Source: CAZHCA01 sp964530825 (GTDB lineage Bacteria > Bacteroidota > Bacteroidia > Chitinophagales > Saprospiraceae). From it: a stretch of 64,000 bases of DNA. The translations under genes and the position numbers were made by a program. Under the pieces are notes generated by a model, which was given only the letters and a program-made list of their open reading frames with translations, was not told where the DNA came from and ran no database searches. Of this stretch, positions 28,852 to 36,902 are shown piece by piece. Location of the stretch: positions 1 through 64,000 of the forward strand of contig CAZHCA010000015.1 in NCBI GenBank assembly GCA_964530825.1, in the 5' to 3' direction. Position 1 is the first letter of the stretch, and each line of letters opens with the position of its first letter.

Positions 28852-29017
28852 AAAACGGTGAAAACATAAATTTGCTGCCTTTCAGATCATAAAATAAGGG
28901 ATAATTTTTAGCACCGGGCTTAATTTTGTGATCAACCTCTGGTCATTTTCACGAATGAATACAACCCTGCGCTTAACTCATTGGTTAAGCCTTTATTTCC
29001 AATAACAATTAACCTTT

Positions 29018-29791
29018 ATGGAAGTGCTCCTTTTGCACGGCAATGGTGGAGCCGGCACCAGATTCCGGCCTTTCATGGAGCGCGTGGGCAATCAACCAAC
29101 GCCCGGTTTACATTTCCATGTGCCGGAACTTCCCGGGTTCGAAGGGCGGCCCCTGCCTCAATCCGGTACCCCCTCCTGGGATCCTTTTATTCTTGCTTTG
29201 ATCGAGCACGTAGCTGCCCGGCCCGACGTCGATTGGGTCTTTTACGGACACGGTATTGGGGGATCTATGCTGCTGGAGTGGGCCTCGCGTAAATGGGAAG
29301 GTGCACCACGGCCGCCACGGCTGGTGGTGCTGCATTCATGCATTGGCGCTTCACTGGAGAAACGGTGGTTCCCGAAAATCATGCGGTGGCCCTTGATACG
29401 CGAGCTTATGAAGCGGCTGATTACCGCGCCTTGGTTGGAACCGGTATGGACCCGCCGGCTTTTTTTACAACCGGAGGCCATTCCGGAGGAACTACGCCGG
29501 CAATTTTTCGAAGATTATCGGCGCTGCGAGGCATTTTCCGTATTTTTTGATTTAATCACTCCGGCTTGGTACCAAACCGTACAAAAGGCGCTCAAACAAA
29601 GCGATTTTCATTTTCTTTGGGGCGGAGCAGAACGCGTGGTAGCGGCAAAATATGTGGATTTATGGCGGAGGGATTTTCCCAATGCTACTTTTGAAATCAT
29701 TCCGGAGTGGGATCATTTTCCTATGCTGGACCATCCCGATGCTTTTTTCAAAAAGATACACGAATTACTGGCATTCTCCCTGGTGCGATGA
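29018..29791 (+). CDS. Alpha/beta-hydrolase-fold protein with Ser-to-Gly at the nucleophile elbow
   Basis: A 257-residue alpha/beta-hydrolase-fold protein. It begins with the oxyanion-region motif LLLHGNGGAGTRF and has the nucleophile elbow at residues 77-81, which reads GHGIG instead of GHSxG: Gly79 (codon GGT) stands where the catalytic Ser should be. The general-base region is kept (EWDHFPMLDHP, His233), while the acid position reads GGAERVV. If the base calls are right it is a non-hydrolytic fold member, perhaps binding a ligand or protein. It overlaps the next gene by ATGA, so the two are translationally coupled and may work together on one substrate. A canonical hydrolase is the alternative only if Gly79 is a sequencing error. 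Confidence 0.8.
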   Translation: MEVLLLHGNGGAGTRFRPFMERVGNQPTPGLHFHVPELPGFEGRPLPQSGTPSWDPFILALIEHVAARPDVDWVFYGHGIGGSMLLEWASRKWEGAPRPPRLVVLHSCIGASLEKRWFPKIMRWPLIRELMKRLITAPWLEPVWTRRLFLQPEAIPEELRRQFFEDYRRCEAFSVFFDLITPAWYQTVQKALKQSDFHFLWGGAERVVAAKYVDLWRRDFPNATFEIIPEWDHFPMLDHPDAFFKKIHELLAFSLVR

Positions 29792-31908
29792 GAAAACACG
29801 AACAACTTTACTGGATCCGATCCCTCAAACTGGCTACACCCCCATTTTCGGTAGTAGAATACGAACAGTTTGAAGCCGGAAATTGGGAGCCGTCCCGACT
29901 AACCTATCCTTTAGCCGTGCGTTCTTCTTACACAGCGGAAGATGGAGCGGAAAGAAGCAATGCCGGAAAATTTAAAACGCTACTTCATGTACAAAGAGAA
30001 GACCTGGCGGAGTCGGTCGCCGCGGTTTTTCGGTCTTATCCCCGCCCGGAAGACGGAGCGATAATTCTGCAAGAGATGGTTCCGGCGGATTGGAGCGGGG
30101 TATTATTTGCTTACCACAGTGGGGTATGGAAAGTAGAAATGGCGCCCGGACTGGGCGAAGCGGTTGTTGGTGGGCGGGTAAACCCCGAAGTGCGGTTTCT
30201 TCCGCGATTACGGCAATCGGATCGCTGGTGGAACCGCCTGGCCGGTATTTGGGAGCAAGGCTACTGGCCCCAGGGGGTAGGCACCTCGGCCATGGTCGAG
30301 CTTTCGCTGGCTGCTGAACGACTGCTACGAGCCACTGATCAGCCGACCGGATTGGATATTGAATTCGCAATTGCAGGGGGGCGGCTTTATCTATTACAGG
30401 CCAGGACTATTACTTCTGCTGCCGACCGGGAAGAAATTTTGACAACGGCTAACCACCGGGAAATCCTTCCTCCTTATCCCTCCCGTTTGATGACAGATAT
30501 CATCTGCCGTTCCGGCAAGCAATTGTACAGCTATTACCAACATCTGGATCCCTCCCTGCCCGTTCGTTCCTTCATCCGGAAGGCGGAAGGCATGCCCTGG
30601 ATCAATCTGAGCGCGCTATTGGACACCTTAGCAGCTTGGGGCTTGCCGACGGCACTGGTCTGCCGCTCAGTGGGTGCAGTTGACCCCTATCGCTTGAAGC
30701 TGCGTTTACCGAGGGTGATTCAGAAAGTGCCGGTTTTTTTTCGCATGCTATGGCAGCAAAGAACGCTTCGCCGGCGTGTCGATCAGTTTCTGGAAACGAA
30801 CAGGGGACACCTGCGGTGGAGACGGGAAGAACGCCAACTGTTTTGGGCAGAAGAACCCGAAGACGCCTGGCTGGCCTGGGTGTACGACTTCACCAACCTG
30901 TATGTCAAACTGGTGACTTATATGCAGGAAATTACCGGGGCCGTATCAGGTCCCTTAGCAGTACTCAAAAAATTAGGTCTGTTGGAACAAGCCGCCAGCA
31001 GACACTATGCCACCAGCAAAAGCACTGATTTCCTGAAAGCCTTCGAACAGTTTCGGCGTGGTATTCTGACGCAAAAAGATTTTTTAGCGGAGTTTGGCCA
31101 TCGGGGGTTTTACGAATCTGACATCGGAAGCAGGCGATTCTGTGAATTTACTTCAGCGGAGTGGCAACAATTACTGGGCGATCGTCAGGAAGCCGCTTTG
31201 AAAGACGCCCGGTTAGGAGCAGGTAGTACCGTATGGTCGCGATTAATGGGGCCTGTCTTCCGGTTGGTTCATGTCAGAGAAAGGTTGCGACACGAGGTGA
31301 TGTATTTTTTTCAAGATTTTCGCCAGGAGTTGATCGACGTTATGACCGAACGCTATGGTGCTGATTTTGATTGGTGTGCCTATTCAGTCGAAGAAATGCA
31401 AAAGGTGCTGGCGACATATCCAAAGGGGAGGTGGGCCGGTCATCCGCCAAATTTTGAACAGAGCGGTTGGGATTTGGATACTTTCCTGCTAAATGAGCAA
31501 GGCCGGCGCGTAGATTTGGCATCACTTTTCGATGAAGGAATGGAGATGAGGGCCGGGATCGGCATTTACCCCGGGGTTGTTCAGGGGCAGGTGTGGCGCG
31601 TTCAGGAAGCCACTCTTCAAAACCTGCAATCGCCTCCTTACTCCGTCACTATATTGGTTGCTGATGCCCTGGATCCTGGCTGGGCGCCATTTTTTGCACG
31701 CGTTGACGGCGTAGTTTCTTATACGGGTGGATTATTATCGCACGCCTCCATTTTGTTGCGTGAAACCGGGCTCCCTTCCATTACTCAACTTCCTAGGAAG
31801 ATCGAACTAAAGGAAGGCGATTGGATAGAAATGAACGGTAAGACAGGTGAAATTCAAAAACTTGGAACGCCTCGCCTGTCTACTTTGGCGACTGCTGAAA
31901 ATGACTAG
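29788..31908 (+). CDS. PEP synthase-like protein (ATP-grasp plus phosphohistidine domain)
   Basis: A 706-residue protein starting at the ATG of an ATGA overlap. The N-terminal part has the PPDK/PEP-synthase ATP-grasp signature PLAVRSSYTAEDGAERSNAG (about 47-66) and ILQEMVPADWSGVLF, ending with LDIEFAIAGGRLYLLQARTI. The middle (about 220-560) is unlike PEP synthase and probably binds substrate. The C-terminal part has the swivelling phosphohistidine domain GGLLSHASILLRETGLPSI with His652 as phospho-carrier, but no PEP/pyruvate TIM-barrel follows. That architecture resembles dikinase-type phosphotransferases such as rifampin phosphotransferase: ATP phosphorylates His, which then modifies a small molecule. 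Substrate unknown. Its stop codon is formed at the edge of a MITE-like insertion. Confidence 0.82.
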   Translation: MRKHEQLYWIRSLKLATPPFSVVEYEQFEAGNWEPSRLTYPLAVRSSYTAEDGAERSNAGKFKTLLHVQREDLAESVAAVFRSYPRPEDGAIILQEMVPADWSGVLFAYHSGVWKVEMAPGLGEAVVGGRVNPEVRFLPRLRQSDRWWNRLAGIWEQGYWPQGVGTSAMVELSLAAERLLRATDQPTGLDIEFAIAGGRLYLLQARTITSAADREEILTTANHREILPPYPSRLMTDIICRSGKQLYSYYQHLDPSLPVRSFIRKAEGMPWINLSALLDTLAAWGLPTALVCRSVGAVDPYRLKLRLPRVIQKVPVFFRMLWQQRTLRRRVDQFLETNRGHLRWRREERQLFWAEEPEDAWLAWVYDFTNLYVKLVTYMQEITGAVSGPLAVLKKLGLLEQAASRHYATSKSTDFLKAFEQFRRGILTQKDFLAEFGHRGFYESDIGSRRFCEFTSAEWQQLLGDRQEAALKDARLGAGSTVWSRLMGPVFRLVHVRERLRHEVMYFFQDFRQELIDVMTERYGADFDWCAYSVEEMQKVLATYPKGRWAGHPPNFEQSGWDLDTFLLNEQGRRVDLASLFDEGMEMRAGIGIYPGVVQGQVWRVQEATLQNLQSPPYSVTILVADALDPGWAPFFARVDGVVSYTGGLLSHASILLRETGLPSITQLPRKIELKEGDWIEMNGKTGEIQKLGTPRLSTLATAEND

Positions 31909-32097
31909 AAGCCATCTCAAAAATGTTTTTGATGGCGAAAAAGTAGGATTTTGGCCCTAAACCATTCTAGAGTGGGGTTAAGGGGCCCTACTCTAGAATC
32001 AAAGTGCACATAGCCTTAGTTACGTAAGCTTTTCGTAACACAGTTCAGGGCAAAAGATTCTTTTGTAGCCCAAAGGATAATTTTGAGATGGCTTCTA
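31906..32097. mobile_element. MITE-like element with perfect 17-bp terminal inverted repeats
   Basis: The 192-bp segment is bounded by TAGAAGCCATCTCAAAA and its exact reverse complement. If the outer TA on each side is the duplicated target, the terminal repeat proper is GAAGCCATCTCAAAA. There is no coding capacity. Inside are further inverted repeats (ATTCTAGAGT ... ACTCTAGAAT around a GGGCCC-rich loop, and GTTACG ... CGTAAC). Removing the element and one TA restores GAC TAA at the end of the upstream gene, i.e. the same last residue and a stop codon. A non-autonomous transposon is the simplest reading; the mobilising transposase is not in the window. Confidence 0.72.
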
Positions 32098-32106
32098 AAG
32101 ACTTAC

Positions 32107-32138
32107 CCCTGCGAGTCGTTCGACAGCAGGGTTTCTCT
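32107..32138 (+). terminator. Probable terminator of the hydrolase/PEP-synthase-like operon
   Basis: Hairpin CCCTGC GAGTCGTTCGACA GCAGGG with an inner GTCG/CGAC pairing, followed by TTTCTCTT. The MITE-like element lies between the stop codon and this terminator. Confidence 0.5.
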
Positions 32139-32256
32139 TACCTTTATAATATATGAAATTGAGCAAAGGGTCGTAAAAGTCCTGAACTTTATGTTTATTT
32201 CCGGCTTTATAACCATACTACAAGTAAAAAAAACAGCATCAGAGCGGCTTTAGAAG

Positions 32257-32264
32257 TATATTTG
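32257..32264 (+). promoter_or_regulatory. Possible -7 element of lepA
   Basis: TATATTTG matches TAnnTTTG exactly and ends only five bases before the lepA ATG, so a transcript from it would be nearly leaderless. No good -33 motif is seen at the expected distance. Confidence 0.42.
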
Positions 32265-32269
32265 ACCTT

Positions 32270-34066
32270 ATGAAGAATATCAGGAACTTTTGTGTAATTG
32301 CGCATATCGATCACGGTAAAAGCACGCTTTCCGATCGGTTGTTAGAAGTTACGAAAACGATTGAGCAAAGAGACATGCAGAACCAGGCCCTTGACGATAT
32401 GGACCTGGAGCGGGAGCGTGGAATTACGATCAAAAGTCACGCCATCCAGATGGATTACCTCCATACGGATGAGCAGGAATACATCCTGAATCTCATTGAC
32501 ACTCCGGGCCACGTCGACTTTTCCTACGAAGTCTCCCGCTCGATTGCTGCCTGTGAAGGTGCATTGCTGTTGGTCGATGCTACGCAAGGTATTCAAGCGC
32601 AAACCATTTCCAATTTATACCTGGCCATTGATCACGATCTGGAAATCATCCCTGTGATCAACAAGATCGATATGCCCAATGCTATGATTGATGAAGTAAG
32701 CGACCAGATTATTGATTTGATCGGGTGCAGCCGCGAAGAAATTGTACTTACTAGTGGAAAGACCGGCGAGGGGGTGTCTGATCTATTGACCGCTATCATC
32801 GATCGCATTCCAGCTCCGGTAGGGGATCCCGGTGCTCCCTTACAGGCGCTGATCTTTGATTCCGTCTTCAATACCTATCGAGGAGCAATTGCCTATTTCC
32901 GGGTAATGAACGGTACCTTGCGCAAAGGTGATCCGGTCCGTTTTTTCCATACCAACAAAACCTATCTAGCCGACGAAATCGGTGTACTGAAAATTCGCCA
33001 GGATGAGCGCAAAGAAATTGCTGCCGGCAACGTAGGCTACATTGTTACCGGCATTAAAAACTCTAAAGAAATCAAAGTCGGTGATACCATCACCAACCCG
33101 GAGCATTCAGCAGAGAAGCCCATAAGAGGCTTCGAAGATGTCAAGCCAATGGTATACGCAGGGATTTTCCCCGTGGATAACGATGACTTCGAAGATTTGC
33201 GCGACAGCCTGGAAAAGCTTCAGTTAAACGATGCTTCTTTGGTTTTTGAACCCGAATCATCCGTGGCCCTTGGCTTTGGGTTCCGTTGCGGTTTCTTGGG
33301 CATGCTTCATTTGGAAATTGTGCAAGAACGCTTGATGCGGGAGTTTGATCAAGATGTCATTACCACCGTTCCGAACGTATCCTACTATGCGCACCTCAAG
33401 AGCGGTGAAACCATTACCGTGCGCACTCCGGCCGATTTGCCGGATGCCACCCTGCTGGATTCAGTAGAGGAGCCTTACATCGTAGCCCAGATCATTACCA
33501 AGCCGGATTATATTGGTCCCATCATGACGCTGTGCATGGACAAACGCGGCATTCTCACAAAGCAAACCTACCTTACAGAAACCCGGGTCGAGTTGAGTTT
33601 CGAAATGCCACTGGCAGAAATTGTTTTCGACTTCTATGATCGCCTCAAGTCTATTTCGCGGGGTTATGCCTCTTTCGATTATGCTCCTATAGGATACCGC
33701 GAATCGGATTTGGTGAAACTGGATATTCGGCTCAATGGAGAAAATGTAGATGCACTATCCGCACTTGTACACCGTACCAAGGCAGAATCTTTTGGTCGGC
33801 AAATTTGCGTTCGTCTGAAAGAACTACTGCCTCGCCAGCAATTCATGATTGCTATTCAGGCCGCCGTAGGGGCCAAGATCATTGCCCGGGAGACGATCTC
33901 GGCGCTTCGAAAGGATGTAACGGCGAAATGTTACGGAGGTGATATCACCCGTAAACGCAAACTGCTGGAGAAGCAAAAAGCAGGTAAACGCCGGATGCGA
34001 CAAATCGGAAAGGTCGAAGTGCCACAAAGTACCTTCCTCGATGTTCTCAAGTTGGGAGACAGTTAA
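32270..34066 (+). CDS. lepA: Elongation factor 4 (LepA GTPase)
   Basis: A 598-residue protein of the full LepA length. GTPase motifs: G1 AHIDHGKST, the switch region RERGITIKSHAI, G3 DTPGHVDFS and G4 NKIDMP. The EF-G-like domains follow (GFRCGFLGMLHLEIVQERL), and the LepA-specific C-terminal domain includes KCYGGDITRKRKLLEKQK and KRRMRQIGKVEVPQ. LepA is a ribosome-associated translational GTPase that helps stalled or aberrantly positioned ribosomes and assembly under stress. It stands alone, between the MITE-like element and a strong terminator. Confidence 0.98.
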   Translation: MKNIRNFCVIAHIDHGKSTLSDRLLEVTKTIEQRDMQNQALDDMDLERERGITIKSHAIQMDYLHTDEQEYILNLIDTPGHVDFSYEVSRSIAACEGALLLVDATQGIQAQTISNLYLAIDHDLEIIPVINKIDMPNAMIDEVSDQIIDLIGCSREEIVLTSGKTGEGVSDLLTAIIDRIPAPVGDPGAPLQALIFDSVFNTYRGAIAYFRVMNGTLRKGDPVRFFHTNKTYLADEIGVLKIRQDERKEIAAGNVGYIVTGIKNSKEIKVGDTITNPEHSAEKPIRGFEDVKPMVYAGIFPVDNDDFEDLRDSLEKLQLNDASLVFEPESSVALGFGFRCGFLGMLHLEIVQERLMREFDQDVITTVPNVSYYAHLKSGETITVRTPADLPDATLLDSVEEPYIVAQIITKPDYIGPIMTLCMDKRGILTKQTYLTETRVELSFEMPLAEIVFDFYDRLKSISRGYASFDYAPIGYRESDLVKLDIRLNGENVDALSALVHRTKAESFGRQICVRLKELLPRQQFMIAIQAAVGAKIIARETISALRKDVTAKCYGGDITRKRKLLEKQKAGKRRMRQIGKVEVPQSTFLDVLKLGDS

Positions 34067-34101
34067 AAATAAACAGGGTTTAGAAGGATCACCATCCTTG
34101 G

Positions 34102-34136
34102 AATGCCTCTCTGCACTAAAGCAGAAAGGCATTTTT
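34102..34136 (+). terminator. Intrinsic terminator of lepA
   Basis: Stem AATGCCTCTCTGC / GCAGAAAGGCATT with one mismatch, six-base loop, then T run. Confidence 0.87.
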
Positions 34137-34283
34137 AGGTATGATGCAGATGGTAGAAGCTTGCAAATTTACATTGAACAAACCTATTGACAGGCCTGAA
34201 AGCATGGTAGTGCTTAGCGTAGCAATTAACTGGGGTGGGTAGTAATTTGGGGTGTTTTTTGAGGAGGCTGTACGCTTGAGCAA

Positions 34284-34382
34284 TTAGATTCGGCGGCTGT
34301 TTCTATCGGCGATGTGACTGGATGCATAAATAATACCGAATCCTAAAATAAATGCACAAAGAATGATAAGGAGAACGAGCAT
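34284..34382 (-). CDS. Small single-span membrane protein, 32 residues
   Basis: A short frame starting ATG at 34382 encodes MLVLLIILCAFILGFGIIYA followed by SSHIADRNSRRI. The first 20 residues are a complete hydrophobic span and the tail is polar with three Arg, the usual shape of a bacterial small membrane protein (tail inside by the positive-inside rule). It lies in an otherwise empty 500-base gap between lepA and the anti-sigma gene, on the same strand as the latter. No family is recognised and no strong promoter is seen; support comes from composition and topology only. Confidence 0.5.
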   Translation of the reverse strand: MLVLLIILCAFILGFGIIYASSHIADRNSRRI

Positions 34383-34519
34383 TGTGACAGATTTTTGGTG
34401 ATTAACAATAAAATAGCTGCACACTTTGATCGTCCATGGGATACCTAGCTATAGTCTTAAGGGGAATGAGAAAGTCGGTTATTACCGGTTCCGTTTAAAG
34501 ATAATTTTTCAGTACGGGA
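34383..34519. other. Short intergenic stretch between small ORF and anti-sigma terminator
   Basis: No gene is seen. The region from 34067 to 34564 holds only the lepA terminator, the 32-residue frame and the anti-sigma terminator. Confidence 0.4.
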
Positions 34520-34555
34520 AAAAGAAAAAAATGTTAGGAAAAAATTAACATTTTT
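34520..34555 (-). terminator. Terminator of the sigma/anti-sigma operon
   Basis: Read on the minus strand: stem AAAAATGTTA / TAACATTTTT followed by TTCTTTTT. It lies directly after the anti-sigma stop. Confidence 0.65.
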
Positions 34556-34564
34556 CAGCGGGAT

Positions 34565-35356
34565 TTAGGTTCGCCCTGCGGCCACTAACCGGTCGGTGTT
34601 TGGATGCTTGCTACCACCGAGCGGTTCAATGGTGATATTGAGGCTTTCTGCTTTTTCCAAGAATGCGATAGGTTGTAAAGGTGCCCCGTTGGGATCTATC
34701 AACCCAACGTTAATCATTTCTCCGTCTACATCGGCCCAGACCTGGTACTGATGTCCGCTTGGAGCTTGGGGTAAACCGGCTGTTTGCAGGTAGGCGGTTT
34801 GCGTTTCGGCATTCCAGTAAGCAGTGGCCTGGAATGCTGGTTCGGGGGCAGTATCTTTTAGGGCAACAGGATGAGTGCCTGGGTGTTGAATTACAGCAAA
34901 TACCGGTTCCCGTTCGATTTGGCGTTGGCGCAGGTTGGTTACCTCACTTTGACAAGCGGCCAGCTGTTCTTTGGCAGCTTGGGTTTCCTGTTTTAGATTT
35001 TGGATCTGGAAAAAAAGGAAAACACTTCCCATCAGCAGAGCAATACCAGCAGCGTAAGCAAAATTTTGACCACTCCTGGTGCGCATCCGCGTCGAATTGC
35101 CATCCGTAGGAGTAACCTTTGACGGGTCTTCCATCTTATCGATTTCCTGGAGGATGCGGTGCTTGAGTTTTTCGGGAGGTGAAATAGCGTACCGGCTCGC
35201 ATAATGTTCGATGGCAGCATGCATAGCCTTAGCCTCCTCCCTGAGTTCGGGATAGTCCTGAAGAAACTCTTCTACCTTTTTAGTTTCCTCTGCATCGGTT
35301 AAGCCGAGCACGTATTGTTCTAACAATCCAGACTGTAAAAACTCTTCCTTATTCAT
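34565..35356 (-). CDS. RskA-like anti-sigma factor
   Basis: A 263-residue membrane protein. The N-terminal cytoplasmic part (about 1-98) has the anti-sigma-like start SGLLEQYVLGLTDAEETKKV and lacks a zinc-binding HxxxCxxC motif. A single span lies at 99-118 (FAYAAGIALLMGSVFLFFQI), then a short coiled coil (about 120-147). The outer part is the RskA domain, with TAYWNAETQTAYLQTAGLP, SGHQYQVWADVDGEMINVGL and FLEKAESLNITIEPLGGS. RskA-type proteins hold their ECF sigma factor inactive until regulated proteolysis of the membrane part. It lies 69 bases downstream of the sigma gene, the usual operon order. The divergent fasciclin gene is the obvious candidate target. Confidence 0.9.
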   Translation of the reverse strand: MNKEEFLQSGLLEQYVLGLTDAEETKKVEEFLQDYPELREEAKAMHAAIEHYASRYAISPPEKLKHRILQEIDKMEDPSKVTPTDGNSTRMRTRSGQNFAYAAGIALLMGSVFLFFQIQNLKQETQAAKEQLAACQSEVTNLRQRQIEREPVFAVIQHPGTHPVALKDTAPEPAFQATAYWNAETQTAYLQTAGLPQAPSGHQYQVWADVDGEMINVGLIDPNGAPLQPIAFLEKAESLNITIEPLGGSKHPNTDRLVAAGRT

Positions 35357-35425
35357 CGTATTTCACAAGTAATTTAGAAGCCTAATTCCAGGCGCTGACA
35401 TCACGTGATACAGAACAGAACAGCC

Positions 35426-36028
35426 TTAGCCTAAGCAGGATCCTACCAGGTGGTAAAAGACCGGTAACAACAGCAGACAATCAGGGAAATGGCTGCTCTC
35501 TTCAAAAATCTTGCGCAACTTCCTCAGTGCAATGCGCGTGCGACTTTTCACCGTCCCTAGAGGTATGCGCAGTAACTCGACTACCTCTCGCTGAGTAAAC
35601 CCGCGGAAATAAAGAAGTTCAATTACTTGCCGGTATTTGAACTCCAGACTATCCACTTCTTTTTTTAGCCCGATGTGGTCAGGTTGTGGGTGGACTGACC
35701 AATCGACTAAATTCGCTGTATTATCTTCTAGCGCTACCCAATGCGCTTTTTTTTTAAATGATTTGGAGCGCGTCTTATCAATAGCAGTATTGCGCGTTAT
35801 GTTGAGCATCCAGGTAAAAAGACTTCCGCGCGCCGGATCATAGGTAGGACCCGCCTGCCAGACTTTGAGAAATGCTTCCTGCAAAATATCCTGGGCTTCC
35901 GTTTCGGATGGAACAATTTGCAACACAATACCATACAAGACCGATGCATATTGATCATAAAGCACAGCCATGACCTTCTGGTCTTTTTGATGTAAACGAT
36001 TAACGATATGCTGATCCGGGTGCTTCAT
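35426..36028 (-). CDS. ECF sigma factor, SigK-like
   Basis: A 200-residue ECF-type sigma-70 factor. Region 2 is at about 12-85 (LYDQYASVLYGIVLQIV, DILQEAFLKVWQ, GSLFTWMLNITRNTAID). Region 4 is at about 128-178 (RQVIELLYFRGFTQREVVEL, then LGTVKSRTRIALRKLR), the -35-binding helix-turn-helix. The last ~20 residues (CLLLLPVFYHLVGSCLG) are an unusual hydrophobic tail. The factor redirects RNA polymerase and is expected to be held by the RskA-like protein encoded downstream. The fasciclin gene starts 176 bases away on the opposite strand and is a likely regulon member, as in the mycobacterial SigK system. Confidence 0.92.
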   Translation of the reverse strand: MKHPDQHIVNRLHQKDQKVMAVLYDQYASVLYGIVLQIVPSETEAQDILQEAFLKVWQAGPTYDPARGSLFTWMLNITRNTAIDKTRSKSFKKKAHWVALEDNTANLVDWSVHPQPDHIGLKKEVDSLEFKYRQVIELLYFRGFTQREVVELLRIPLGTVKSRTRIALRKLRKIFEESSHFPDCLLLLPVFYHLVGSCLG

Positions 36029-36204
36029 GCCGTAGTGTAGACTTCGGACTTTTCTTTAGATAGACGTATGCACTCTCTTACTGTTTCAGCTATGGATAAC
36101 AATGGTTGGTGGATAATGTTCTTGTAGAATTTTTTTCTATCCGTGATCCACCTGGCCATACCTTTCGTAAGTATAGGCGAATTAAATAAACCAAATCTGT
36201 TATT

Positions 36205-36717
36205 ATGAAGCGTGTAATCCTAATTGCAAGTATGCTTATGGGACTTGTAGTATTCAATCTGCAAGCACAAGACAAATCCATTGTACAGTTGGCCGTAGGA
36301 TCGGAAGATCATACCACCCTGGTATCGGCCCTCAAGGCCGCCGATCTGGTATCGGCACTACAGGGTGACGGTCCCTTCACGGTTTTTGCACCAACAAATG
36401 CCGCATTCGAGGCTCTTCCTGATGGCACCTTGGATATGCTGTTGAAGCCCGAAAATAAGGGGAAACTGGCCAGCATTCTGAAATACCATGTAGTGTCCGG
36501 AGAGCTGAATGCCGAAGCGGTGGTTAGCGCCATCAAGTCGGGCTATGGTAAGGCCAAGGTAGAAACCCTGGAAGGTGGTTCCCTGACGGTAAAGATGGAT
36601 GGTGAAAACGTTGTACTGATGGATGAAAATGGTGGAAAAGCCACTGTTGTCCAAACCGATCTTATGGGCAAAAATGGTGTCATTCACGTAATCGATAGCG
36701 TGGTGCTACCGAAGTAA
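36205..36717 (+). CDS. Secreted fasciclin-domain protein
   Basis: A 170-residue exported protein: signal peptide about 1-22 (LIASMLMGLVVFNLQAQ), then a single fasciclin (FAS1) domain with both conserved boxes: FTVFAPTNAAFEALPDGTLD and NGVIHVIDSVVLPK, and the connecting ILKYHVVSGELNAEAV. FAS1 domains mediate cell-surface adhesion. The gene is divergent from the SigK/RskA-like pair; in mycobacteria the homologous sigma/anti-sigma pair controls the FAS1 proteins MPT70/MPT83, so regulation by the neighbouring ECF factor is plausible. A near-match TACCTTTC to the -7 consensus lies 38 bases upstream. A terminator follows. Confidence 0.93.
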   Translation: MKRVILIASMLMGLVVFNLQAQDKSIVQLAVGSEDHTTLVSALKAADLVSALQGDGPFTVFAPTNAAFEALPDGTLDMLLKPENKGKLASILKYHVVSGELNAEAVVSAIKSGYGKAKVETLEGGSLTVKMDGENVVLMDENGGKATVVQTDLMGKNGVIHVIDSVVLPK

Positions 36718-36737
36718 ACATTTGAGTAATCATCCTG

Positions 36738-36779
36738 AAAACGTTGGTTGGGGGTCAGACTCCGGTCAGCGTTTTTTTA
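36738..36779 (+). terminator. Intrinsic terminator of the fasciclin gene
   Basis: Stem AAAACGTTGG / TCAGCGTTTT with G-U pairs and a GC-rich loop, followed by T. Its T run overlaps the stop codon of the small minus-strand gene. Confidence 0.7.
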
Positions 36780-36902
36780 TTGGCCATTGTGCTCTTTGGG
36801 ATTTTCTCGTTCTTTGGGGAAAAAATCCCGCATGATGGTTTCTTTATTTAAAAAGACAGTTCCGGCGAACAGAATGAAAAGGAGAACTAAATCAGCTTCC
36901 AT
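36777..36902 (-). CDS. Small membrane protein, 41 residues
   Basis: A short frame starting ATG at 36902 reads MEADLVLLFILFAGTVFLNK then ETIMRDFFPKERENPKEHNG and Q. One hydrophobic span (about 5-18) is followed by a charged tail, the typical layout of small bacterial membrane proteins. It is convergent with the fasciclin gene and lies in an otherwise empty gap before kdsA. No family is recognised; confidence rests on composition. Confidence 0.45.
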   Translation of the reverse strand: MEADLVLLFILFAGTVFLNKETIMRDFFPKERENPKEHNGQ

